Below the pieces are notes generated by a model, which saw only the letters and a program-made list of their open reading frames with translations, searched no databases and was not told the DNA's origin. A stretch of 64,000 nucleotides of DNA from Allium sativum (lineage: Eukaryota; Streptophyta; Magnoliopsida; Asparagales; Amaryllidaceae), in the NCBI GenBank assembly GCA_030737875.1, contig CM060919.1, positions 803,193,160-803,257,159 on the forward strand. The letters run 5' to 3'. Made by a program: the position numbers and the translations under genes. Positions 11,657-22,500 of the stretch are shown piece after piece. Position 1 is the first letter of the stretch. Each line of letters begins with the position of its first letter.

Positions 11657-11658
11657 CT
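11657..11658 (-). promoter_or_regulatory. Possible 3' splice site just before A gag
   Basis: In sense, CTCTTTCCTTGCTTATACAG precedes the gag ATG by ten bases. With the LTR donor at 16063 it would define a 4.4-kb intron that removes the PBS and leader hairpins. Confidence 0.5.
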
Positions 11659-11771
11659 GTATAAGCAAGGAAAGAGTCAGCTAACAGAAATGATAGTTTA
11701 TTGCATAGTTAAGCAGAAAATTTACGGAAAGATAACGATGGACTGATGAATTGTTTTTGCTATTCTGCTCG

Positions 11772-11810
11772 GCTCATTCTAGGACTTTACTAGTCCTATC
11801 TCTAATTAGC
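11772..11810 (-). other. Post-PBS hairpin, element A (candidate packaging or dimerisation signal)
   Basis: The sense stem has outer arms GCTAATT/AATGAGC with one mismatch and inner arms AGGAC/GTCCT, with TAGAGAT between the left arms. B and C carry the same block with different paired bases. A second hairpin, AGAAT/ATTCT with loop CAGTAGC, lies at 11821-11837. Confidence 0.6.
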
Positions 11811-11888
11811 GACTCGCCTTAGAATGCTACTGATTCTATTTTGACGAAGTGTTTAATGTGTTAGACTCCAGAACTAAGGTTAACCAAA

Positions 11889-11900
11889 GTTCTGATACCA
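11889..11900 (-). other. Element A primer binding site (initiator Met tRNA)
   Basis: In sense this is TGGTATCAGAAC, one base different from the usual TGGTATCAGAGC complement of the plant initiator Met tRNA 3' end. It begins three bases after the LTR end. Confidence 0.85.
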
Positions 11901-12281
11901 GCTTGGACGATCCCAAAACCCCGATACACGGTGTTAAGGATAATCATTGGAATATAACACATTAATCATCATTAGCAGATCACAGATAATAGCATAAACA
12001 GAAAATAGAATAATTTACACACATATGACAGCGGAAACATATAGATATCATCACATCAGAGAAGCACAGTACAAGATACAACTTAGTGCATAATGATACA
12101 TAGTCAGTCACCATCGCCTGAGGCAGAATCATACATAAAGAGTACACAAAATAAATATCAGTCTACATCGCCAATGGCGGAATCATAATATAGATACAAT
12201 AATGGCGGAGAAAATCCAAGTCAGCACGGTGTAGTCAAGCCTCGCCATGAGCCAAAAGGTGCGTCAGAAACTTGTAACTAG

Positions 12282-12352
12282 GCTGCCCGTGTGGAAATGA
12301 GGGCACCCGAGTTTGCAAGGTGAAACAAACTACGTGTCAGTCATGGGACTGG
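12282..12352 (-). other. Three-hairpin conserved block, A 5' LTR
   Basis: This is the second copy of the 2346-2415 block, with the same three stems. Confidence 0.6.
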
Positions 12353-14372
12353 TATGAGAAATCTACTTAACTTATTAACAACAATAATAAGGCAAATCAA
12401 AGGACCACGCCACTTTCGCGGAACGGGTTTACTCCAATGTGTGCTAGTGCATGAAATAAAGTAAATGATTAAATCATCGCAATGCTTTTATAAAATGAAG
12501 CCATTATAAGACTCAGGTCCCATCACACAATGCAACGCAAGCCGGAGGATAGAGTTTTACCTTATAATGGCCAAAAATGCTTCATACGAATAAAACAAAA
12601 GTGTTTGATATTATTATTAGTGTATATATGTTTCAAAAGCAAATTCAATCATAAATAGCAATCCTAGGCGGCATAGCTACCATCTACTATGTCGTCATAC
12701 TAGTAATACAATCACGTCCGCATATTTCGTATTGGAAATTGGATTCCTTCATGAGTCGAGGCAAGGGGCAAGCTCCTCTCCGATTCGAGATACTCTAGCA
12801 AATGTCCCAGGACCCCACTATGATCCTTGGATCTTCAGGGCCGGTCCTCCCTTACTTTTGAGGATTAATTATTCCTGAACACACGTTTCTCGGTCCTTAC
12901 AGACCTATATCGAGGCGCCTCGCATTCCAACAACCACACAGGTGAAAAGTATATATATTGTCAGGGCTGGTAGGTCACTGACACCACCTTAGCTAGAAAG
13001 AAACGTCGTGCTCTCCCTGCAGTCACTCTCCCGTTTTTGACTCATACCGAGGTGTGAGGCTCGCGAATTCACGTTATACACAAAGCTACGTCACACAGAC
13101 CATGCTTTGATCATCAACCACAAGACTTTTCTATGCAACAGAAGCCTTGATCATATGCCACTCAGGCGTGCCACACAGGCAATCCACTCCATGCGACTGA
13201 TTTCTATCAATACATAACCTCTGAGCTCGTACGTCTCAGAGAAGGGCGTTAAGCAAGAGAATAAATTCTCCGCCGCCAAACAGATATATATTTAACAGAG
13301 ATCAATCAGCACAGAACAAAATCCAATGTCAGACACACAGTCCATTTACAAGTCCGTTCTGGGTCTGAATGAAACCGAAGGCACCAATTCCTCGCATATC
13401 CATACAATCAACAGTATGTTTGGACGGCTACTACTTCAGTTCCTTCATGGTAGCTACTCCAATCACGAGCATCAGTAGCGTCCATCCATCCAATGTGAAG
13501 ATCGTCGGTCTTCAACCGTCTTCGACTCTTCGCCTTCTCAACGTCGATCGATTATTTGAAATGAGATGAACTCGGCTTTTTCAAATAACCAACATATATT
13601 TAGATTTTCAAATTAATTTATCACATGGTTGCACTATTCAACATTCACATTTTAGTTCTTTAGTTATAATCTTCATGTTAAATACATTCAACCATCACAC
13701 ATCAAGCAAACACAACAAAATTGGTTTATTTCCACTCTATATCGTCTATAGTATTTTATAACGATATATCGCCATTTTTATTTAATTTAAAACGGCCATA
13801 TTTAATTAAACGACGTTTCAGGTCGTGCCGATGCACTGGCGCTGTTTTTCACTAATTTTGTTTTACACATATCTGAAAATCTTACCGTTGGATCTTCACC
13901 AATTTTATATCATTAGGAAGGTCATTTCTAAATGAATCCAACGGTTTCAGTTTTGGGAAAATCCGACGGTCGGATCTTCCACACTAGCCATTTGAAGTTA
14001 CGATTTCAATTTACGAACTACAGCGTCGTTATTCGATTTTATTTAATTATATTTATATATATATAAATATAATCATTTTTGGCGCTGTTTTTCTTCAGAT
14101 TTGAATTAAACATTCCAGACAATCCAACCGTCGGATCTTCACAAAGTTGGTGCCGTTGGAAAGATATTTCCAAGGCGAACCCAACGGTTGCGGTTTCGGG
14201 AAAATCCAATGGTCGGATTTCCCGCACTAGTCGTTTGAAATCACGGTTTCAAAACACGAACTACAAGGCCACGTTTCGTTTTAATTTTATTTATATTTAT
14301 ATATTCATATAAATATAGTTCATTCAAAAATTCCTATATCGTTTTCACTTCAATTATTTTACTAACGCCTTT

Positions 14373-14600
14373 AAATTTTGGAAAATTTCGCCATAACCTC
14401 CTTTGTACGGGAGGGGCTGGGAAAATTCCCAAATAGCCACACGGGCGTCTCATGTCAAAAAGAAAAAGAAAAAGCCAAGCGGCTAGCCAACAGGCTCATA
14501 AAATCATCACCCAAACAAAACAGTAAATGTGTACCTATTTGTCGGGCACAAAATTTTATTCCTCTTCTCTAGCCCCTTTGCTATAACCTGTTCAATAAAT
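14373..14600 (-). other. Conserved block with acceptor-like start, A 5' LTR
   Basis: This is the second copy of the 4426-4650 block and carries GGAGGTTATGGCGAAATTTT in sense. Confidence 0.65.
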
Positions 14601-16062
14601 ATGCATATACATATATACAATTTTTACCACTTGTCATTTTCCATTCAACTTCATATTTGATTTACTTTGGTTTAAAAACACCATTGATTCTAATGTTGCA
14701 TGCATAGGCTAAAATCATATCATTAGCTAATTAATGTATATTTCAACTCATGCATATTTTATTTGAACAAGTGGCTATTTTTAACACTTCACATTTCAAA
14801 GATGATAATTTTGGCGAACTAAAATATATTTCAACACATGACTATTTTATTTAGTTCCTATGCATGTTAAAAATAATATTTCATTCACAAATATTTATTT
14901 CAACGTCCGCATATCTTTAGCATATCACATATATGATAAAAATGATATTTTTATCATTTAAAATATTTATTCGACAAATGGATGTTTTCAACACTTCATA
15001 GTTTCAATAAAAATGTAATTTTTATTGTTCGATCCTTTTATTCAACACATGAACTTTTCCACTACACACACTTCTCAACACATGAGCATTTCCACACATG
15101 GATATTTTATTTATGTTGTTCATATTAGAATGATGGAATTTTTATTGTTGAAACTATTTATATATAAGGCGAATATTTTTCATACTTCATATATATTATA
15201 AAAAGGTGATTTTTATTGTTTATACACTTCATTCATTCACAAATGAATTTAATTTCACACATCACTTTTCAACACATGAACATTTCCACACGTGGATATT
15301 TTTCAACACATGACTTTAATTTCAACGCATGAAGATAATTTCAACATATGAAAATAATTCTAACACATAAAGATTATTCAAAATTTCGGCAGCATAACGG
15401 CAGGGTAGTTAAAACCGGCACCGTCCCTAGTACGGCTCCTCGCTCTACCTTAAAACCTCGCGGTTTTTGACAATGGGGATTCATGCATCTAATTCGCACA
15501 CAGGCAACATGTTTTATTTTTATTTCCACAAATATTTCCAATTCATTTCAATCACCAATGGGTATTTTTCAACCACAACCAAACAATATCAACCACAAAG
15601 AATTATTCAACCATTCGTATTTTTCATCCAATATTTCACACCAATTCACAACAATAAATATCGTCCATGGTTTGTGGACGAGGGGAGTATATATGTATAT
15701 ATATATATTATTGCTATATTTCACTTGCATTTCAACACATATATCAATTATTCTATGCATGTAAAATTCATACTTCGCTTATATAGCTTACACCACGCAT
15801 GTACATGAGGTATACAACACGTGTGTAATTTATATTTCGCTAATATAATTTATACACGACATTTCCATTCAACTTCATTTAATTTAGATTTCTCACATTG
15901 GTTTGCGGGGTGCTAAAAATCGTAGGTGACACAGAAAAATCCGTGGCTTCTTCTATGTGGTAGAGAGCTTCCTTGCGGTCCCGATGTTTCCTGTTTCATC
16001 GAATTTCGTCAACACACCAAAAATATATGATTTTTCAAAGTGCAGACATCAAAAAGGACTCA

Positions 16063-16063
16063 C
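16063..16063 (-). promoter_or_regulatory. Possible 5' splice site in the A 5' LTR
   Basis: The sense sequence AAAG/GTGAGT lies downstream of the presumed promoter and the G/C-rich leader (about 16430-16140). It pairs with the acceptor at 11657. Confidence 0.45.
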
Positions 16064-16538
16064 CTTTCATGATGGTTCGAAACTAGGTTTGAGGTTTTCG
16101 CGAAATCCGCTGACCTAGACGACGATCAGGGAGTTGGACGTGGAAGAGCTTCGAGTGAGGGTCCTGTCGGTGGTGGTTTGGTGGAGCTCGGTGGCAGATC
16201 GGGGCGGCGGCGGCGATGGGAAGTGGTGAACTTTGGGCGCTCGATTCAGGCGGAGGAGGCGATGATGGCGGTCGTGGGTGGGTCGGATCTGACGAGGGGA
16301 GGGAGGCGCGTCGACGACAGGTGGTGGCGACGGCTTGAAGTGCCCGTAGCGGCGGCGATCGATCGGAGAAGAATCGAACGGGTTTCGCCGTTCGTTCGTG
16401 GGTTACGGGGGTTTTTTAATTTTTTAAATAATGAATGGAATTTTCTGATTCGCCGGAATATATATATTTCAGAAAATTAGGGTTTTCACCAACGAACTCC
16501 TTTTCAAGCGCAACGACTGTCGCCCCTAGCTAAATACC

Positions 16539-16558
16539 CCCATCCCGGACACAATGGG
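16539..16558 (-). promoter_or_regulatory. Promoter-region palindrome, A 5' LTR
   Basis: This is the CCCAT/ATGGG palindrome, with the TATA-like TATTTAG just downstream in sense. It is likely close to the transcription start (inference). Confidence 0.5.
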
Positions 16559-17144
16559 ATATGTTTCGTTGGCCAATTCGACTGTTACAGTCAGTTATTT
16601 TTCAAATTAAAGTATAAAACATTTAATTTTAACTTTGAACGCACATTTCAATTTGCCAGGGCCACAAACTGATTCGAAAAATTCCAGAAAAATAAATCTA
16701 GCTATGTTTTGACGCTACGGTCCCAACAAAACTTGTTTTGTTGAATTCTGAGATCGTTTGAAAAATGGCCATTTTCTGGTCGATCCAATTTAACAGAAAT
16801 TGACCAAACACATTTTCTTTTGCCACGCTCACATACTAGCTTCAAAAATTATGAAATTTGAAACCTAGCAATAGTTTGACATCCCGGACCCAACAAAAAT
16901 GGTTTCGTCGAATTCCGAGGTCGTATGCAAAATATCAATTTTCCAGGGCTATATATTGTATATAGCGACCTTTCTGAAAATTCATTCGGCCATAACTTTT
17001 GATTCCCGTTATGAAATTTCGATTTTTCAGATTCGTTAGAAAGGTATTGACTAACAGATTTAAATATTTTTAGTTTCGCTAAAATCCGTTATATTATCCA
17101 CCCTGCACAGTCAGTCAAAGTTTGAATTCAAATTTTCAAGCTGA

Positions 17145-17149
17145 CTCAC
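17145..17149. repeat. Left TSD of element N (CTCAC)
   Basis: CTCAC is repeated exactly at 27445-27449. The unoccupied site in the A 3' LTR is at 7188-7192. Confidence 0.9.
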
Positions 17150-17410
17150 TGTAACACCCCGTGTATTTTATAACAGTGAAATCCACAAATTAAAGTATAA
17201 TAAATTCTAATTAAAGTATTAAGGGAAACGGGATATGCCATTGCGTTCGTCTCGGAAAAATACGCGAAATAGAGTCCGAGTTTTCGAAAAACGGAGTCCG
17301 TATGACCAAATTATGGCCCGATGAAGTTTCAGAAAATTCGAATTTCGAAAACAGATTTGAATTTCAGCCAAATCAAAGTAGGCGGTAAAATTCCCGCCCA
17401 AACCCACCAG

Positions 17411-17537
17411 GTCGACCTCGGGGTCGACCCTAGGGTCGACCTGCCAGGCCAGGTCGACCTGGGAGTCGACCTAGGTGTCGACCTGCCCCAGGCAGGTCGA
17501 CTCTAGAGTCGACCTGGGGGTCGACTGGGGAGTCGAC
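17411..17537 (+). repeat. GTCGAC array on a 12-bp grid, N 5' LTR
   Basis: Ten GTCGAC sites begin at 17411, 17423, 17435, 17453, 17465, 17477, 17496, 17508, 17520 and 17532. These are three groups with exact 12-bp spacing, separated by 18 and 19 bp. Each site is palindromic and contains CG. The array ends ~180 bp before the TATA box. Confidence 0.9.
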
Positions 17538-17716
17538 CTGGCCCCTGAGCCAGGTCGAACCCAGCCCACACTGGCTGGCCTGGTCTATGTTTGGTCGATT
17601 TTCTGAGCCTTGCCTTGTCACTAGGGCTAGGTGTCAGCTCCTGATTGGCCTCTCCTTCAAACGAACGGCTATTATTAAACCAAGCTTCATCGACGGTCTA
17701 AATCAACTCAAAACTC

Positions 17717-17726
17717 TATAAAAAGG
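17717..17726 (+). promoter_or_regulatory. TATA box of N (TATAAAAAGG)
   Basis: This is a strong plant-type TATA sequence. The start of transcription is expected about 30 bp downstream, near 17750. The 3' LTR copy is near 24467. Confidence 0.7.
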
Positions 17727-17944
17727 ACCTAAGACTAACCCTAATTCACATAAACTAAAATGGAGATGAGACCGTCATGCTGCTGAGGAGAGACTGAGGA
17801 TAGCCGTCAGAAAATAAAGAGACAATTAGGAGATAAATCAAAAGCTTAAAGCAACGTCAAATCAATCAAAACAACGCCTACAACAAAGGATAGCATCTCC
17901 AAATTCAGAATTCAGATTCCTGAATTGAAGATTCGTCACACGTT

Positions 17945-17946
17945 GT
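17945..17946 (+). promoter_or_regulatory. Possible 5' splice site in the N 5' LTR
   Basis: CGTT/GTAAGTAG lies ~200 bp after the presumed start of transcription. The acceptor would be at 20881-20882, giving a 2.9-kb intron. Confidence 0.5.
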
Positions 17947-18747
17947 AAGTAGAGTGCTATTCTGATGTGAATTAAATAATTGTGTTGATTTGTGTAAAGT
18001 AAGAAATGGAATTGTGGCGATAATAATCTATATTTGTATGTTGCTTTGATGCTAAACGATTTGGGAATATTATGGTATACGATTGGATATTTGCAAGTAC
18101 GCGATTTGCGTTGGAAGTTAACAACGAAATGGAATTGTGGCGATAATAACTTATGTTTGTATGTTATTTTGATTTGGCAATGCTATGTTGTACGATTTGA
18201 TTCATACAAGATAATGGTTTATGTTGACAACCACATGTTGTGGAATTTTGATTGGGATTCATGCAAGCATATGATTCATATTGAAAACTACATGTTTGTG
18301 GTAGTTATTTACAACACCCATTTGATAATTGCAAGTATATGATTCATGTTGAGAATAACAACTATATGTTGTAATAGTTTATTTGAAATTCACGCAAGTC
18401 TATGATTTATTGTTATGCCAACATGATGTAAAATTCTATGGTCATCTTTAGTGTAATTTGATTCACCTAAGTATTATGATTCATATGAAGGTTATGTTGA
18501 AATTGGTATCATAGTTCAAGTATAAAAATCATGATTTTGTAATAGTGACAAAAGCAAGCGTCTTTGTAAGCTTGTATTAATTTTATGAACATGACTAAAC
18601 TATGTTTGTCATTATGCCTAGTTGAAAACATGTTTCTAGGCTTATGTTGTTATCATAATCATATGATGATATATTTGGCACATAAGTTACATTAGAAATT
18701 ACACTAGAATTACATCCCACTTACAAGTTACATAGATAGGATAAAAA

Positions 18748-18965
18748 CCATGATTATATGAATAGTAGGATTCATGTTCAATTATGTTTATGCCATGACT
18801 ATATGAATAGAAGGACTCATGTTCAATTATGATTATGCCATAATTATATGATTAGAATGGTTCATGTTTAAGTATCATTTATGCCATGACTACACGAATA
18901 GAATGATTCATGCTTTGTTTATACCATGATTTGTGAATAGAATGATTCATGATTAAGTATTGCTT
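18748..18965 (+). repeat. Five ~45-bp tandem units, N 5' LTR
   Basis: The units begin CCATGA or CCATAA at 18748, 18793, 18838, 18883 and 18924 and include GAATAGAAxGATTCATG. The same array is in the 3' LTR at about 25498-25715. Confidence 0.75.
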
Positions 18966-19365
18966 ATATTATATGTTGTTACAATTGCAAGTTCACATGC
19001 GCCTACCTTATGTTAATTGAATCGTTATGTGGCAAGTTCATGCGTTTACACTCCCCTTTTTATGTTACCTTATAAACACCATGTTATAAGCCTCCCCTTT
19101 TCATATGGCTAAATTGGGTTTAAGTATTAAACCCAACACACCTTACATTTGAACGAACGTGTAAAACGGGGGTATTGACGTTTGGGCTAAAATATAGAAC
19201 ATATGTGTTGGCATGTTTGACGCATGCCAACAACCTTGAAAAACAATTAAGTGGCATAAATAAATCTTAATCAATAAAGATGAATTTGAATAATGGGCCG
19301 CAAATATTTACATATAAAAAGAAAAGAGACAAAATATGTAAATGTAGAAAATACGATGTGTTTAA

Positions 19366-19568
19366 CCCGAGGTTGGATTGAGTTGTGATGTAAACCTGCC
19401 CGGAACCGCCCGGCTGTCCAGTAGTCACAACAATACCTATCCAATGTGGGTGGTTAAACACGGAGCCCAATAAGGACCCGAGGTTAGACTGAGTTGTGGC
19501 GTAAGACTGCCCGGACCCAACCGGCAACAGGCAGCCACAACAATACCTATCTAATGTGAGAGGTCAAG
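19366..19568 (+). repeat. Two 111-bp tandem units, N 5' LTR
   Basis: The units start CCCGAGGTTxGA at 19366 and 19477 and each holds a CCACAACAATACCT-type segment. The same pair is in the 3' LTR, starting about 26116. Confidence 0.7.
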
Positions 19569-20696
19569 GCTTTAATAAGACAATTAAGGCTGAGTCAGGA
19601 TTGATAGGATTAAGTGAATTAAGACTTAATCAAAATGGAACATGCTAAACTAAACAGACTGATTGGGGGTTAGGTTTATAAAACACTTAACCAACTTAGC
19701 ATGTTGGCTAGAAATAGAAAACCTAGTAGCGGGGGACCCTTTTCAGCAGTAACCCTACAAGGCGTATCATGATACCCTGAAACTAGGCAGGGTGGGGCAC
19801 GATTACTGGGCTGACTGTAAGATGTCAAATCGACGGCGGTGGTGCAGCAGTGTAGGTTCTAACGGGGTGCAGGCGTGCACACACTCCGGCGCTGAAAAAT
19901 AAGGCACTGGGTACCAGTAGCATACCTGTGCATTCTACGATTGTGTCGGGCCGCCACCATGGGACTTGATACACCCCATGGTGGGACCAGCACAGGTAAC
20001 TACAACATCGGGGGCCGTAAGACACATGTAACTATGCGAGTAGGAGCCGATCATCATAAAATGGATCACTTCACCCTGATTATGGGGTGCCTGTTGGGAA
20101 CTAGTTTATAGGGGTACAGAGATTAATATGGGGTACGATAGTATATTCGACCCTAGACAACTTAACTTAGTTTATGGTGCTTTCCCATTTCTAGTTTATA
20201 CTTATCATACCCAGTTCTTTGTTCATAGACTGAATAGTCCTAGACTTACTCAGGCTTTATGTATGACTCTACTTTTCTTTCGTCTTCTTTTCTTACGTTC
20301 CCCCCCAGGTCCACAGGGAGGGAATACCGCAGCTTGACCAGCCTTCATATCCAGCTTGAAGAGAAAGAACGTATTGCTTGGATCTTTTCGTTTTGGACTA
20401 TGGCTTTGGACAGCAATTATGGGACTTTTGCAGTTTATTTATGTTTTCTTTATGCTTCTTTAAATAATGTAATCAAGACAGTTATGAAGATGTTATGTTT
20501 TGGAAGTATTGTAAGACAATTATGGTATGGTTGGTGTAACACGTATTTGAATGAAATAAAAGTTGTTGTTTTCCGCTGTTCAAAAATATGTGTTATTATA
20601 TCTGTCTTATATATCTGTGATTTATACTTATAAACCTCCACCAAAATTAGGGCATTCCCTTTGAGAGTGACCCTACCGGAGGTGGGGTGTTTCACT

Positions 20697-20708
20697 TGGT
20701 ATCAGAGC
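20697..20708 (+). other. Element N primer binding site (initiator Met tRNA)
   Basis: TGGTATCAGAGC matches the complement of the initiator Met tRNA 3' end and starts two bases after the LTR. An AT-rich leader follows (20709-20883) with a TTTTGAAAA/TTTTCAAAA hairpin and no copy of the A/B/C post-PBS hairpin. Confidence 0.9.
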
Positions 20709-20880
20709 ATAGGTTTACCAGATAAGATAAAAAGTTTTGAAAATTTATTTTTCAAAAAAGAAATTTAAAGAAGCATTTTTAAAAGATAAAATATTATTTT
20801 ATTTTAAAAGGCAAAGTCCCCTCCCCAAAGCCATAGGTACTATCTCTTATCCTTCGTTTTGAACCTATCCTTTCTGTTTC

Positions 20881-20882
20881 AG
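20881..20882 (+). promoter_or_regulatory. Possible 3' splice site just before N gag
   Basis: CTATCCTTTCTGTTTCAG is a textbook polypyrimidine-AG and is followed by C and then the gag ATG. It would join the LTR leader directly to gag. Confidence 0.55.
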
Positions 20883-20883
20883 C

Positions 20884-21921
20884 ATGTCTGGAGACCTTAC
20901 TCGCCAGCTGCTGACGCTTTCACTCCTCCTCCTCCACGTAAACCAGCAAGCGGAAGAGTCCCAGAGTAGGAAGACGAATAATAGTCAAACAAGAAAGGAT
21001 CGTAACAGTAATGACAAGAAACGTGAAAAAAGGAAATGTTATTTCTGCGGAATTCTTGGACATCTGGAGGGAGATTGCAGGAAGAAGAAGAGGAGGATGA
21101 GTGCTACTTGCTTTCAGTGTAGGGAGACAGGCCACTGGGCTAGGGACTGCCCAAGGAAGAAGGAGACAAAGGCAGAAAGCTCTCAAGGGAAGAAAGAGGG
21201 TTTACAGCTTAAGAAGACAGACTTTAAGAAGGGCGGGAAAGACAACAAGTCCCAAGAGAAGAGGAAGTGTAAATTCTGTGGCAAAGTGGGGCACTTAGTG
21301 AAAGATTGCCGGAAAAAGAAGGCCAAGATGAACGGCGGGTGCTTTTCTTGCGGTAAGACAGGCCACATGGCAAAGGACTGCCCAAAGAAACGAGGACAGG
21401 GGCAGAGGGATGGATCCACCTCAGGGGCACAAGTTCATGTGCTAGAAGCGCCACCTCTGCAACAACGAGGTACAAATACTTCTGTAGAAAGTGTAGTTTA
21501 TCTTTATGATCACCCCGTTCGCACTTTATTTGATTCTGGCGCATCACACTCCTTTGTCTCGTCTGCTTTAGTAGAATCTCTGCACCTAAAAACTAGTATG
21601 GTAGAGGACCCCTTAATTGTTTCAAACCCAATTGGGGGCCCAACTCATTTGTCTATGATCTGTTTGGGATTGAAAATTTCTATTCTAAGCGTAGAATTTA
21701 AGTGTAGTGCCTTTGTTTTGGGCTTTTCGGGATATGGTTTGATTTTGGGCATGGATTGGCTATCCAGTAATGGGGCCATCCTTGATTGTGAAAAAAGGGT
21801 TGTTAGGCTCCTAACCCAGCTCGGTAATACTTTGGAAATTTCTTGTAATCCCTTGTATGCGGTTATGCTTAGTTACCTTGAATCGCTAGATGCCTCCGTT
21901 GAAAAATTTGCAATCGGTTAG
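20884..21921 (+). pseudogene. gag-pro: Element N truncated gag (four zinc knuckles) and protease
   Basis: This 345-residue frame starts at the ATG two bases after the acceptor-like AG. The first ~25 residues look out of frame: the next frame reads a Pro-rich start more like a gag N-terminus. The whole capsid is missing. Residues 52-65, 76-89, 129-142 and 153-166 are four intact CX2CX4HX4C knuckles in Lys/Arg-rich sequence, and the second pair looks like a duplicate of the first. The protease follows with DSGASHSF (217-224) and GMDWLS further on. The frame ends near FAIG, where a frameshift passes to the RT frame. Confidence 0.88.
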
Positions 21922-22204
21922 AGTGGTCCGGGAATATCCGGATGTCTTCGAAGAGGTGAAGGGCTTGCCTCCGAAGCGGGAGATAGACTTCCGCATATAC
22001 CTTGTAGATAAAGCAAAGCCCGTTGCGTTGCCCGTTAGACACATGGCTCCACGGGAAAGGAAAGAGCTTAGTGAACAGATTAAAGAGCTTCTAGAAAAGG
22101 GGTTCATTCGAAGGAGCATTTCAAAATGGGGCGCTCCAGTGGTGTTCGCCACTAAGGCAGAAGGTTCATTTCGCTTATGCATGAGTTGTGGAGAATCACC
22201 TTAG
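21890..22204 (+). pseudogene. pol: Element N RT, N-terminal fragment
   Basis: This is the start of RT in the frame +1 to the protease: PDVFEEVKGLPPKREIDF, then LEKGFIRRS, SKWGAPVVF and FRLCM. The homology breaks off at about 22185, just before the region that should hold the first catalytic Asp, and a stop follows. It encodes no active polymerase. Confidence 0.88.
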
Positions 22205-22350
22205 TAAGTACATTTGGCAACATGGTTGGCATTTATTTCCGAGAGATAGTTCTTCTACGTGGAATACCTGATAGTAAGTGGACGAGATCCAAGATTCACT
22301 AGTGAATTTTGGAGAGCTTGCATGAAACCATGAGTACGCAGTTATGCTTG
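22205..22350 (+). pseudogene. Element N integrase core remnant
   Basis: Frame-shifting pieces of an integrase core are readable: FREIV and GIPDS, then GRDPRFTSEFWRACM, then STQLCLS. Stops and shifts lie between them, so this is a relic joined after the RT break. Confidence 0.65.
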
Positions 22351-22500
22351 AGCCAAGTATACTAGAAGGAGAATAAGTGAAAGTGGAATGAGAGGCAACA
22401 GTGAAATAGGTTCCAACTCATATTTTGGAAACAAGAATTAAGAAGTTACGAAATTGTGAAGTTAAAGACGGACCAAGCATAATGGAGTTAAGCTCAAGGA
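22351..22500 (+). pseudogene. Element N diverged extra copy of the pre-chromodomain segment
   Basis: This stretch aligns by eye with 23126-23235: GAGCCAAGTATACTAGAAG against GAGCCAAATATCCTAGAAG, and further on AAGAAGTTACG against AAGAAGCTACG. It has stops. It is a second, more decayed copy of the same part of pol. Confidence 0.7.

Larger units (their letters stand above)
11647..11888 (-). other. Element A leader between PBS and gag
   Basis: This 242-bp untranslated stretch contains two small hairpins (11821-11837 and 11772-11810) and, next to gag, an acceptor-like polypyrimidine run ending CAG at 11657. The second hairpin is conserved in B and C. Confidence 0.75.
11904..17149 (-). repeat. 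Element A 5' LTR, main segment
   Basis: This is the direct repeat of 1965-7301, broken by element N at 17150. It carries the same blocks: three-hairpin block (12282-12352), GTTCTGGGTC block (13327-13385), ~190-bp module pair (about 13845-14275), acceptor-like block (14373-14600), donor (16063) and promoter-region palindrome (16539-16558). Differences from the other LTR are scattered substitutions and small indels. Confidence 0.9.
17150..20694 (+). repeat. Element N 5' LTR (3,545 bp)
   Basis: It contains the GTCGAC array (17411-17537), TATA box (17717-17726), a ~200-bp leader and a GTAAGT donor (17945). It also has a pair of ~118-bp spaced repeats (about 18003-18200), five ~45-bp units (18748-18965) and a pair of 111-bp units (19366-19568). 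Reading frames such as 18034-18342 and 20259-20633 have no recognisable domain. Confidence 0.92.

Noticed and set aside
17430..17621. Repetitive protein frame across the GTCGAC array
   Set aside because: The frame results from the 12-bp period being a multiple of three. There is no start context or conservation beyond the array.
20259..20633. 124-residue frame in the N 5' LTR, present again at 27009-27383
   Set aside because: Both copies exist only because the LTRs are recent duplicates. There is no domain, and the composition is that of the surrounding AT-rich DNA.
20697..20708. TGGTATCAGAGC sites as traces of tRNA genes
   Set aside because: They are primer binding sites directly after LTR ends. 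No tRNA cloverleaf or internal Pol III boxes are seen around them.
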